From positions 62,001-126,000 of the forward strand of contig NZ_MTQP01000057.1 of NCBI RefSeq assembly GCF_001984175.1: a DNA stretch of 64,000 nt, given 5' to 3'. Origin of the DNA: Saccharothrix sp. ALI-22-I (GTDB lineage Bacteria; Actinomycetota; Actinomycetes; Mycobacteriales; Pseudonocardiaceae). Numbering within the stretch: the first letter of the stretch is position 1; every line of letters begins with the position of its first letter. Under the pieces are notes generated by a model, which had not been told where the DNA came from, ran no database searches, and saw only the letters and a program-made list of their open reading frames with translations. A program made the position numbers and the translations under genes. Shown one piece after another: positions 17,665-25,984 of the stretch.

Positions 17665-19106
17665 TCGTGTGCGCGCAGTGCGGTGAGAGCAACGCGGCGG
17701 GCTCGGAGTTCTGCGGCGCCTGCGGTACGTACCTGGAGTGGGAACCCAAACCCGCACCCCAGCCCGTACCCGGACAGGCCGGCCCAGGACAGACCGGGCA
17801 AGCGAACAACCAACCGATGCCGTGGCCGCTGCCGACCCGAAGGGGACCGCAGCCGGGTCCCCCGTACCAGCCCGGACCGCCGCCAGGCGGTGGCACCTTG
17901 CCGCCTCAGCCCGGACCGCCCACCCCGGGACAAGGCGGACTGGGTTATCCACCACCGGGACAGTCCGGGGCGGGTTATCCACCACCTGGTCAATCAGGCG
18001 CGGGTTATCCATCGCCAGGGCAGTCAGGGGCCGGATATCCGGCCGCAGGGCAGTCGGGCGCGGTCTATCCGGCAGGTGCCGCTTATCCAGGCTCGACGCA
18101 GTCGGGGGCCGGTTATCCCTCGGTCGGGCAGCCCGGAGCGGGGTTCCCGGCCGCTGGGCCGTTCGCGCCGGGGCAGTCGGCAGGGCCGCCCGGCGCTCAA
18201 CAGCCCGGCATTCAACAGCCCGGCACCCAACAGCCCGGCGTGATGCAGCCAGGCCCTCAGCAGCCGGGCCCCCAACAACCCGGCGCGATGCAGCCCACCG
18301 ACCAGAAGCCCGCCACCGGCGCGCACCGCCCCCGCCTCACCGAACGCCGCGCACCCCAACCGGGCGACCTGATCTGCGGCCAATGCGGTGAAGCGAACCC
18401 GTCCACCCGCAAGTTCTGCGCCCGCTGCGGCTCCGCGCTCGTCGAGGCGGCGGTGGTCGCGGAGAAGTGGTGGCGACGTCTGCTGCCCAAGCGCAAGCCA
18501 CCGGAGGCGGGCACCCGTCGTCACCGTCGCAGCGGCGCTGCCCGTCGTGGCATCGGCAAGGCGGTCCGCTGGTCCTTCCTGATCGCCCTGCTCGGCGCGG
18601 TCGGTGCGTACGGGCTCATCCCGTCGTTCCGCAGCGTCGTCAACACGCAGGCCACCTCGGTCGTCAAAGACGTGAAGGGCATCTTCGTCACCGAGCTGGT
18701 CCCGGTGCGCCCCACCGGCATCACCGCCACCGCCGAGTCGCCCGACCACCCGCCGCTGATGGCCGCCGACAACGCGAAGAACACCTTCTGGCTCGCGCCG
18801 GTCGAACCCAAGCCGCCCGCACTCGTGCTCGACTTCGGCCGCGAGGTCGATCTGCGCGAGGCCATCATCCGGGTCGGCAACCCGGACGACCTCCAGACCG
18901 CGCACCGGCCCAAGAAGCTGCACCTCGTCTACTCGACCGGCAAGACGTTCGACCTGGACATCGCCGACACACCCGACGAGCAGAAGGTCAAGATCGAGAA
19001 CAGCGCGGGCGCGACCAAGGTCGAGGTGCACGTGGTCGAGGTGCACAGGTCGTTGCAGGGCAACGAGGTCGCCCTCGCCGAGATCGAATTCTTCGCGGTG
19101 AGGTGA
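17661..19106 (+). CDS. zinc-ribbon, Pro/Gly-repeat, single-TM protein (CisA-like membrane partner)
   Basis: 481 residues in this order. A zinc ribbon holds C4, C7, C18 and C21. A disordered Pro/Gly/Gln region to about 235 is built from 30-bp and 15-bp DNA repeats. A second zinc ribbon (CGQC...CARC) lies at about 239-257. A basic stretch is followed by one membrane helix near 300-320 (SFLIALLGAVGAYGL). The C-terminus, about 340-481, is an extracytoplasmic beta-sandwich of discoidin/NADase-carbohydrate-binding type (NTFWLAPVEPKPPALVLDFG). The layout matches what I recall of Streptomyces CisA, which recruits the CIS to the membrane and is needed for its lethal activity. Homology to CisA is an inference. 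Confidence 0.8.
   Translation: MIVCAQCGESNAAGSEFCGACGTYLEWEPKPAPQPVPGQAGPGQTGQANNQPMPWPLPTRRGPQPGPPYQPGPPPGGGTLPPQPGPPTPGQGGLGYPPPGQSGAGYPPPGQSGAGYPSPGQSGAGYPAAGQSGAVYPAGAAYPGSTQSGAGYPSVGQPGAGFPAAGPFAPGQSAGPPGAQQPGIQQPGTQQPGVMQPGPQQPGPQQPGAMQPTDQKPATGAHRPRLTERRAPQPGDLICGQCGEANPSTRKFCARCGSALVEAAVVAEKWWRRLLPKRKPPEAGTRRHRRSGAARRGIGKAVRWSFLIALLGAVGAYGLIPSFRSVVNTQATSVVKDVKGIFVTELVPVRPTGITATAESPDHPPLMAADNAKNTFWLAPVEPKPPALVLDFGREVDLREAIIRVGNPDDLQTAHRPKKLHLVYSTGKTFDLDIADTPDEQKVKIENSAGATKVEVHVVEVHRSLQGNEVALAEIEFFAVR
17941..18060 (+). repeat. 30-bp coding tandem repeat (GYPPPGQSGA), 4 units
   Basis: Four 30-bp units start at 17941, 17971, 18001 and 18031, with a decaying fifth. Each encodes a decapeptide of the form GYPxPGQSGA in the cytoplasmic linker of the membrane protein. 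Confidence 0.9.
18198..18296 (+). repeat. 15-bp coding tandem repeat (QQPGx)
   Basis: Six 15-bp units of the form CAACAGCCCGGCxxx, plus a partial seventh, encode QQPGI, QQPGT, QQPGV, MQPGP and similar pentapeptides. This is a second, independent repeat expansion in the same linker. Confidence 0.88.
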
Positions 19107-19108
19107 AC

Positions 19109-22100
19109 GTGAAACACCTGGCGCTCGTGGTGATCCTGCTGGCCGGCCTGCTGCTCGCCGGTCCGCTGCTCGCCGACCGGCCGACCACGGCCACCGCGCA
19201 GCCGGAAGTCCTGGCGCCCTACCGGATCGCGGTCAGCAGGGGCAGTCCCGGAGACATCTGGAGCACGGACGCCAACGGCGGCGATCCGCGGCAGATCACC
19301 AACACCCCGGACGAGTCCGAAACCGACCCCGCCTACTCGCCGGACGGCACGCGGATCGCCTTCAACCGGTCCTTCGGGGACGGGTCCGACGTGATCGTGG
19401 CCAACGCCGACGGCAGCGACGAGCGGTTCCTCCGCTTCGGCCGGCACCCGTCCTGGTCGCCGGACGGCTCCATGATCGCGTTGATCGCCGGTGGCGTGAT
19501 CCGCGTGATCCGGGTCTCCGACGGCGTCGAGCTGACCACCATCCCCAGGCCCCGGCACCTCATCGGCCAGGACGAACAGCCCACCTGGTCACCGACCGGC
19601 GACGTCATCGCGTTCGGCCGCCGCACGGGCATCCTCAGCCCGCCCCACGTCCAGCCGTACGTCGTGGGCGCGTCCACCTCCGGCACCGGCACGTTCACCA
19701 CCACCGCGACCGTCCGCACCCCGTTCGTGCCCGCCCGTCCGGAGATCATGTTCCTGCTGGACACCACGTTTTCCATGGACGGCCCGGTGGGCAGCGTCCG
19801 GACCAACATCGGCAAGGTGATGGAGCGGATCGCCACCGCCGAGCCGGAGGCGCTCTTCGGCATCGCCACCTACCAGGACGCCAGTGACGGCGAGGACCCC
19901 GTCGACGGCGCGCCCCGCTACAAGCTGGTGCAGAACCTGACCACCCGCGACGTGCTCCAGACCGTGCTCGACAATCCCGAGAACCTCCCGATCGGCGACG
20001 GCGGCGACCTGCCCGAGGACTGGTTCAACGCGCTGCACCGACTCGCCCGCGACCGCGACCCCCTGACCGGCGGCTACGTCACGTTCAGCGAGGACGAGGG
20101 CGTCACCCGGATCATCGTGCTCGCCGGCGACGCGGCCAGCCACAACAGCCCGGACACCTGCAACACCACGTGGTACCCGAAATGTCCCAGCGCCACGCCC
20201 TACTGGACCGAGAAGGAGATCACCTCGGACCTGACCGATCGCGGCATCCACCTCGTCGGTGTGCCCGTCGCGCGGGATCCCTCGTACGAGGAGAAGCTGG
20301 ACAGCCGGCTCCAGGTCACCCGCCTCGCCGCCGCCACCGACGGGGTGCTGGTCGACGGCTACGAGCCCGACCAGATCGTCGCCGGCATCGAGCAGGGCAT
20401 CACCAGGCTGCCGGTGACGGTGACGCCGGAGGCCACTTGCCCGCCAGGGGTGTCCGTCCAGTTCACCCCGCCCACGGCCCGCGCCGCGGGCGACACGGAC
20501 GTCACCTTCACCGAGACCGTGACGCTGGGCGAAGCGCCCACGTCACGGGCGGCGGTGGACCTGGAGTGCCAGGTTCGGTTCAGGTTCGACGGCAAGGAGC
20601 CCGCCGAGCGGTACGAGCAGTTCATCGACATCAGCCTGGCCGGCGCCGCCCTGCCGACCGTGGTGGTGAACGCGAACGCCGCGCCCAGCCCCGACCGGGC
20701 GCCCGTTCCGGTCACCTTCACGGCCACCGCCACCGACGCCACCGACGCCACCGGCGCCCCGCTCACCCCGAGCTGCGACGCCACGTCCGGCGCGCTGTTC
20801 CCGGTCGGCCTGACCACCGTCACCTGCACCGTCACCGACAGCGCCGGCCGAACCGGCCGGGCGAGCAGCGTGATCACGGTCTACGTGCCGGAGCGGGGGG
20901 AGACCGACGACATCTGGCTGGCCCGGCTCGACGGCACCGACGTCGCGCAGCAGATCAACCTGTCGTACTCGTTCGCCACGCCGTGCGCCCGTCGGGACAC
21001 CTCGCCCGCGTGGTCACCGGACGGCAACCGGCTCGTGTACCGGCACGGCGACGTCCTGTGCGTGGCCGACGCCACGGGCGCGAACGCCACCCCGATCACC
21101 CCGGGCGGTGAGCCGCCCGACGAACCCGCGTGGTCCCCGGACGGTGCGCTGATCGCGTTCTCCATGAGCGATGCCGACGAGTTCCGCCGCGTGTGGACGG
21201 TCCCACCGGGAGGCGGCACGCCCGCCAGGCTGATCTCCTTCACGGAGGAGGACGTCGACCGGCCCGCGTTCCAACGCCTGCCCGACCTGGTGCTGACCGG
21301 TTCCGTCTCGCCCGCCGCGGTGCCCTTCGGCGGCACCACGTCCGTGCGGCTGCGGGTGACCAACCGCGGCCTGGCCCCGGCGCAGACCACCGACCTGGCG
21401 CTGACCGTGCCCGCCGGGCTCCGGGTGGACGCGGTCACCACCACCGCCGGCACCTGCACCACGACGGGCTGCGCGCTGGGCCGGCTCGCCCCGAACCAGA
21501 CCGCCGAAATCCGCGTGGCCGTCACGGGCATCGCGGCGGGGCAACAGGTCTTCCGGGCGGCACTGCCACCGGACGTCAACCCGGCCGACAACCGGGTCGA
21601 CGTGCCGGTGACCGTCGCCGAGGAGATCAGGCCGCCGGCCAACCCCGGCTCGCTGTCGATGGCCGTGGCCCTGCTGCCGCAGGAGGGTTACGTCGGCGGT
21701 GACGACCTGGTGCTGTCCTTCCGGGTCCGCAACGGCGCGCCGGTGCCGATGACCGACGTCCGCGTGGTCACCTCCCTGCCGCCGCAACTGCTGCCGGTGA
21801 CGTCCGTCGCGGGCTGCGCGGTCGACGGCGCGACCTGCCCGATCGGCACTCTCGCGCCCGGCCAGGAAGCCGAAGTGCGGGTGACGTTGCCCGCCAAGGC
21901 CGCCGTGGACAGCACGGCCGGCGGCTCGGTGCTCGGCACCGGACCGGACAGCAACGCGGCCGACAACACCGCCGCGACCCCCGTCCTGGTGCGGCAGCCG
22001 GAGATCACCGTGGACCCCGGCATCGGCCCGACCGGGTTCGTGCCGCGCGCCACCGGCAAGTCGTTCCCGCCCGGCGCGACGGTGAAGCTGGCCTGGACGC

Positions 22101-22309
22101 TCGGCATCTCCTCGACACCCGGCGAGGTCGTCGTGCGCGCCGACGGCACGTTCGACACCCAGTTCCTGGTGTTCCACAACGACCGCATCGGGCCCAGGCA
22201 GCTCGAAGCCACACCGGTCGCCGGACCGCTGTTCGGCGCGGTGCGGTCCGAGGACTTCCTGGTCGTGCCCAGAACCCTGCAACCGCCCGACTTCGCCACC
22301 CGCGAATGA
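19109..22309 (+). CDS. exported multidomain protein: beta-propeller, vWA, HYR, propeller, DUF11 domains
   Basis: 1066 residues. GTG at 19109 is preferred over GTG at 19103 because GAGG (19100-19103) then has proper spacing. A Sec signal peptide (HLALVVILLAGLLLAGPLLA) opens the chain. TolB/WD40-like propeller blades follow (DPAYSPDGTRIAF, SWSPDGSMIALI). A von Willebrand A domain at about 212-430 has a MIDAS-like DTTFSM. Then come an HYR domain (about 518-594), a second propeller set (about 598-721), two DUF11/CARDB modules (about 728-961) and a final Ig-like domain. No TM anchor or sortase signal is seen at the end. It follows the membrane protein in the same operon and may act at the cell surface. 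Function unknown. Confidence 0.85.
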   Translation: MKHLALVVILLAGLLLAGPLLADRPTTATAQPEVLAPYRIAVSRGSPGDIWSTDANGGDPRQITNTPDESETDPAYSPDGTRIAFNRSFGDGSDVIVANADGSDERFLRFGRHPSWSPDGSMIALIAGGVIRVIRVSDGVELTTIPRPRHLIGQDEQPTWSPTGDVIAFGRRTGILSPPHVQPYVVGASTSGTGTFTTTATVRTPFVPARPEIMFLLDTTFSMDGPVGSVRTNIGKVMERIATAEPEALFGIATYQDASDGEDPVDGAPRYKLVQNLTTRDVLQTVLDNPENLPIGDGGDLPEDWFNALHRLARDRDPLTGGYVTFSEDEGVTRIIVLAGDAASHNSPDTCNTTWYPKCPSATPYWTEKEITSDLTDRGIHLVGVPVARDPSYEEKLDSRLQVTRLAAATDGVLVDGYEPDQIVAGIEQGITRLPVTVTPEATCPPGVSVQFTPPTARAAGDTDVTFTETVTLGEAPTSRAAVDLECQVRFRFDGKEPAERYEQFIDISLAGAALPTVVVNANAAPSPDRAPVPVTFTATATDATDATGAPLTPSCDATSGALFPVGLTTVTCTVTDSAGRTGRASSVITVYVPERGETDDIWLARLDGTDVAQQINLSYSFATPCARRDTSPAWSPDGNRLVYRHGDVLCVADATGANATPITPGGEPPDEPAWSPDGALIAFSMSDADEFRRVWTVPPGGGTPARLISFTEEDVDRPAFQRLPDLVLTGSVSPAAVPFGGTTSVRLRVTNRGLAPAQTTDLALTVPAGLRVDAVTTTAGTCTTTGCALGRLAPNQTAEIRVAVTGIAAGQQVFRAALPPDVNPADNRVDVPVTVAEEIRPPANPGSLSMAVALLPQEGYVGGDDLVLSFRVRNGAPVPMTDVRVVTSLPPQLLPVTSVAGCAVDGATCPIGTLAPGQEAEVRVTLPAKAAVDSTAGGSVLGTGPDSNAADNTAATPVLVRQPEITVDPGIGPTGFVPRATGKSFPPGATVKLAWTLGISSTPGEVVVRADGTFDTQFLVFHNDRIGPRQLEATPVAGPLFGAVRSEDFLVVPRTLQPPDFATRE

Positions 22310-22317
22310 CACCGAAG

Positions 22318-22335
22318 GCTGCCCGTTGGGGCAGC
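22318..22335 (+). terminator. GCTGCCC/GGGCAGC hairpin
   Basis: Perfect 7-bp stem with loop GTTG, 9 bp after the preceding stop. It shares its stem with the hairpin at 1163. It may attenuate transcription into the last CIS-associated gene. Confidence 0.45.
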
Positions 22336-22403
22336 GCCGGACGCACCACGTCCCACCCTTCCGCCAGTCCCACGACCGACCCGACCACCGGAGGATTCAC
22401 GCC

Positions 22404-23708
22404 ATGGGCGCAACCGCGACGCTGTCCGCCACCGGCTTGGCCGTGGCGCCGGGCGAAGACGTCACGTGCACGGTCGTCGTGCGCAACACCGGAGACCTGG
22501 TGGACGAGTTCACCGTGGACGTGGTCGGCGACGCGGCCGGCTGGGCCACCGCCGAACCGGCCTCGGTGAACCTCGTGCCCCAGGCGTCCGCCGAGGTGGT
22601 CGTCCGGTTCGCGCCGCCGCGCGCCGCCGGGGTGGCCGCCGGCTCCGTGCCGTTCGGCGTCCGCGTCTCCTCGCGCGAGGACCCGTACGGGTCGGTGGTT
22701 GAGGAGGGCGTGGTCGAGGTCGGCGGGTTCACCGACATGTCCGCGGAACTCGTGCCCACCAAGGTGGAGGCCGGGTCGAAGGGCAAGTTCGAGGTGGCCA
22801 TCGACAACGTCGGCAACCACCCGGTCGCGGTGCGGCTGCACCCGGCGGACCCGGACGGCGAGCTGGAGTTCAAGCTCGACCGGTCCGACGTCGTGCTCGC
22901 GCCGGGCACGGCCGCGTTCGTGAAGCTGGTCGCCAAGCCGCGCAACACGTTCCTGCGCGGACCGTCGCAGCCGCGGCCGTTCCGGGTGGACATCGTGCCC
23001 AGCGTCGGTTCGCCGCTGTCCGCGACCGGCACGCTCGTGCAGCGGCAGCTGCTGCCCAGGTGGCTGCTGCCCGCGTTGATCGCGCTGCTGGCGTTGGCGG
23101 CGGTGCTGGCCGCGCTGTGGTTCACCGTGCTGCAACCGGCGGTGAAGTCCGCCGCGAGGGAAGCCGCCACCCAGCAGGTCGACGACGTCAAGACGGCCGT
23201 CGACCAGGCCCAGGCGGGCGCCGGGCAGGCGCAGGAGCAGGCCAAGGAGGCCGAGGCCAAGTCCGAGGAGGCGATGAAGGCCGCCGGCCTCGACCCGGAC
23301 GCGGCCCCCGGCTCACCGCCCACCACGAAGCCGAACGAACCGGCCCAGCCGGCGGGCGAGCCGACCGACTTCCGGGTGGCCGCCGACGCGGCGATCGTGA
23401 CGAACCAGGACCTGTTCACCGACTTCACCTTCACCCCGCCGCCGGACAAGGCGCTGCTGATCACCGACATCGTGCTGCAGAACCCGCGCGGTGACACCGG
23501 GACGGTGCGGGTCCTGCGCGATGTCGACGGCACCCGCAGCGTGCTGCTGGAGTTCGGCCTGGCCAACTTCCGCGACCTGGACCGGCACTACGTGGAACCG
23601 TTGCGGTTCAAGAAGGGCGAGAAGATCGTGGTGCAGGTGAGCTGCCAGAACCCGACCGAGAAGGGCAACTGCAAGCCGTCGGTGTCCTTCTCCGGCCGAG
23701 CCGTGTGA
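22404..23708 (+). CDS. membrane-anchored COG1470-like CIS-associated protein
   Basis: 434 residues, start MGATATLSATGLAV with GGAGG at 22390-22394. Residues about 1-215 are two Ig/CARDB-like domains (VVVRNTGDLVDEFTVDVVG, KFEVAIDNVGNHPVAVRL). A single membrane helix lies at about 221-243 (LLPALIALLALAAVLAALWF). It is followed by a coiled coil (about 250-290), a Pro-rich linker and a C-terminal beta-sandwich (about 325-434). Similar proteins, often annotated as hydrolytic protein, accompany actinobacterial CIS operons, as I recall from the S. coelicolor SCO4242-4263 region. No catalytic motif is seen. Which face of the membrane carries the Ig domains is uncertain, as no signal peptide is present. 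Confidence 0.78.
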   Translation: MGATATLSATGLAVAPGEDVTCTVVVRNTGDLVDEFTVDVVGDAAGWATAEPASVNLVPQASAEVVVRFAPPRAAGVAAGSVPFGVRVSSREDPYGSVVEEGVVEVGGFTDMSAELVPTKVEAGSKGKFEVAIDNVGNHPVAVRLHPADPDGELEFKLDRSDVVLAPGTAAFVKLVAKPRNTFLRGPSQPRPFRVDIVPSVGSPLSATGTLVQRQLLPRWLLPALIALLALAAVLAALWFTVLQPAVKSAAREAATQQVDDVKTAVDQAQAGAGQAQEQAKEAEAKSEEAMKAAGLDPDAAPGSPPTTKPNEPAQPAGEPTDFRVAADAAIVTNQDLFTDFTFTPPPDKALLITDIVLQNPRGDTGTVRVLRDVDGTRSVLLEFGLANFRDLDRHYVEPLRFKKGEKIVVQVSCQNPTEKGNCKPSVSFSGRAV

Positions 23709-23731
23709 ACCGGTGTACCGGTGTACCGCTG

Positions 23732-24355
23732 TCAGATCAGGCCTTCACGCAGGGCGAAGGCCACCGCGTGCGCCCGGTTGCGCAGCTGGAACCGGTTGGT
23801 GATGTCGTGCAGGATGCTCTTGACCGTGCGCTGCGAGTAGCACAGCTTCTCGGCGATCTCGCGGGTCTCGAAACCGTCCGCGATCAGCCGCAGCACCTCG
23901 GTCTCCCGGTCCGACATGCCGGCCATGGTCCAGCCGTTGGGGTTGAGCACGTTGCGCTGCAACCGGGACACCCGGTCCAGCAGCCGGCCCAGCAGGTCCG
24001 GCGGGAGCGCGCCCTGGCCCGCCGCGGTCGCCTTGACCAGGCGCACCAACGTGTCGGGCGTCGCGTCGGAGCGGCGGATCACCGCGGACACGCCGCTGCT
24101 GACCACGTTGAGCAGCTCGGGGTCGGCGATGTCGCCCGCCACCAGCACGATGCCCGCGCTGCCCGGCGCCTGGAGTCTGCGCAGCAGTTGTTGCGCCTCA
24201 CCGTCCAGCCGCTCCAGCACCACCAGCGCCACCGGGGCCGGCTCGTCCGGCTCGACCAGCCGGATCTCCGGCCGCGACCGCAGCGCCGCGGTGACCCCGG
24301 CCCTGGTGATGGAGTCCGTCGCGTGCAGGACCACCGCGATCTGCTCTGCGTTCAT
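23732..24355 (-). CDS. orphan LuxR-family regulator with degenerate receiver
   Basis: 207 residues. The start MNAEQIAVVLHATD has GGGGAG upstream; a longer frame starts at 24403. The N-terminal 120 residues have receiver-like alternation (SITRAGVTAALRSRPEIRLV, GIVLVAGDIADPELLNVV), but I see no phospho-acceptor Asp in a DxxMP context. The C-terminus is a clear LuxR HTH (MSDRETEVLRLIADGFETRE, QRTVKSILHDITNRF). It is convergent with the last CIS gene and next to a two-component pair. It may control the CIS locus, but nothing in the sequence proves that. Confidence 0.85.
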   Translation of the reverse strand: MNAEQIAVVLHATDSITRAGVTAALRSRPEIRLVEPDEPAPVALVVLERLDGEAQQLLRRLQAPGSAGIVLVAGDIADPELLNVVSSGVSAVIRRSDATPDTLVRLVKATAAGQGALPPDLLGRLLDRVSRLQRNVLNPNGWTMAGMSDRETEVLRLIADGFETREIAEKLCYSQRTVKSILHDITNRFQLRNRAHAVAFALREGLI

Positions 24356-24436
24356 CTCGTGCTCCCCGCCCTCGTGGCCCGCTGTGGCCCACCCATTGGC
24401 CACAGCGCAATCGTCACGTCCCGGCGCGTCCCGGCA

Positions 24437-25126
24437 CTATGGGTCGGGCGTCCCGATGTGTCCCGATCCGATGTGTCCCGGCGGCTCGCCCAGACCGGCC
24501 TGCTTGGCCCGGGACACGGCCTGCGCGCGGTCGGCCACGTGCAGCTTGCGCAGGATGTTCGACACGTGGTTGCGCACCGTCTTCGGGCTGAGCACCAGGG
24601 ACCGGGCGATCGCGGTGTTGCCCCGACCGTCGGCCATCAGCCGCAGCACGTCCCGTTCCCGCGAGGTCAGCTCCGGGAACGCCTCCACCCGTTCCCGCGG
24701 CGCGTTGCCGAAGAACGCCAGCAGCCGCACCGCGATCGCCGGGCTGAAGATCGCCTCACCCTCGCCGACGGACCGCACCGCGCGCACGATCTGCTGCGGC
24801 CGGGCCGCCTTGAGCAGGTAGCCCAGCGCGCCCGCGCGCATCGCGGCGAACACCGAGTCGTCGTCGTCGAACATGGTCAGCACCAGCACCCGGACGGCCG
24901 GGTTGTGCGCCACGATCCGCCGCGTCGCCTCCACCCCGCCCAGATCCGGCATGTTGAGGTCCATCACCACCACGTCCGGGCGCAGTGAGGCGGCCATCGA
25001 CACCGCCATCCCGCCGCCCGAGGCCTCGCCGACCACCTCCAGGTCGGGTGCGGCGGCCAACGCGGCGGCCAGGCCGTACCGGAAGAGCGGGTGGTCGTCC
25101 ACGACCAGCGCCCGTAATGCGGTCAC
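24437..25126 (-). CDS. NarL/FixJ-family response regulator
   Basis: 229 residues, GTG start. The receiver has the acidic pair D10-D11 and phospho-acceptor D56 in VVMDLNMPD. The C-terminal LuxR HTH reads LTSRERDVLRLMADGRGNTA and KTVRNHVSNILRKLHV. The C-terminus has a small duplication (GHIGSGHIGT) from a 12-bp direct repeat in the DNA. The start overlaps the kinase stop (GTGA), so the two are one operon and the kinase is the likely phosphodonor. Confidence 0.93.
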   Translation of the reverse strand: MTALRALVVDDHPLFRYGLAAALAAAPDLEVVGEASGGGMAVSMAASLRPDVVVMDLNMPDLGGVEATRRIVAHNPAVRVLVLTMFDDDDSVFAAMRAGALGYLLKAARPQQIVRAVRSVGEGEAIFSPAIAVRLLAFFGNAPRERVEAFPELTSRERDVLRLMADGRGNTAIARSLVLSPKTVRNHVSNILRKLHVADRAQAVSRAKQAGLGEPPGHIGSGHIGTPDP

Positions 25127-25767
25127 CCGGTTCCCACCCCGCCCGCGAGTGGCAGGTCCGCTTCGATCCGGGTGCCGCCCGTGTCGGCGTGCTCCATCCG
25201 CCAGGTGCCGCCGACCTCCAGCGCCCGTTCACGCATCGAGTTGAGCCCCACCCCGTCGCCCCCGTTCGGCACCGCGCCGCAGCCGTCGTCCACGACCTCG
25301 ACGTGCAGGCACCCGTCGAACCGCAACCGCACCGTGCAGTGCCGCGCGCCCGCGTGCCGCACCACGTTCGTCAACGCCTCGCAGATGATCCGGTAGGCGG
25401 CCACCTGCACCGAGACCGGCAGATCGGGCACGTCCGCGCACTGCACGTCCACCCGCACCGGGTGCCGGTCGGCCAACGCGGCCACGTGCGCCCGCACCGC
25501 GTCGGCCAGACCCAGCCGGGCCAGCGCCGCCGGGTAGGCGCCGGAGGCGAGGCGGCGGATCTCGGTGACCGCCGTGTGCACCTCTTCCTCTAACCGTGCC
25601 AGCAGCAGACCCGCCGAGCCGGGATCGTGGACGGCCAGGTGGCGGGCCGCGCGCAGGCCCAGCGCGATCGCCGCGAGCGACGGCCCCAGACCGTCGTGCA
25701 GGTCCCGCAGCAACCGGCGTCTCGCCTCGTCGGCGGCGTCGGTGGGAACGATGAACTCGCGGCGCAT
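25123..25767 (-). CDS. soluble NarX/DesK-type histidine kinase without sensor domain
   Basis: 214 residues. The start MRREFIVPTD follows a strong GGGGGGAGGGG; a frame from 25794 is less likely. The HisKA_3 motif is LLRDLHDGLGPSLAAIALGL (phospho-acceptor His in DLHDG). The ATPase domain shows NVVRHAGA (N box), VVDDGCGAV (G1) and GVGLNSMRERALEVGG (G2). There is no membrane segment and almost no N-terminal sensor, so signal input must come from a partner or metabolite. Divergent from the radical SAM gene. Confidence 0.93.
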   Translation of the reverse strand: MRREFIVPTDAADEARRRLLRDLHDGLGPSLAAIALGLRAARHLAVHDPGSAGLLLARLEEEVHTAVTEIRRLASGAYPAALARLGLADAVRAHVAALADRHPVRVDVQCADVPDLPVSVQVAAYRIICEALTNVVRHAGARHCTVRLRFDGCLHVEVVDDGCGAVPNGGDGVGLNSMRERALEVGGTWRMEHADTGGTRIEADLPLAGGVGTG

Positions 25768-25984
25768 GTCCCCTCCCCCCAAATGGGTGAGCACGCGGGC
25801 TGCCTCACGGTGACGCTGGGGGCTGCCTCGCCTGTAGAGAGAGTCGTCGGTTTGTCACATCGCGTTTCAGCGAGGTGCAAGGTTCCCACGTTGGGAGGAA
25901 TACGGCCGAAGTGTTGTCACGGAATGACGTATCACGGTGGGTCCACGGTGCTCCATACGGGAGAGAGGACCACGGGAGGGTGGA

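Noticed and set aside
18467-22309. 1280-residue version of the vWA/propeller protein
   Set aside because: The first 214 codons overlap the CisA-like gene in another frame and lack a signal peptide. The real protein starts at 19109.
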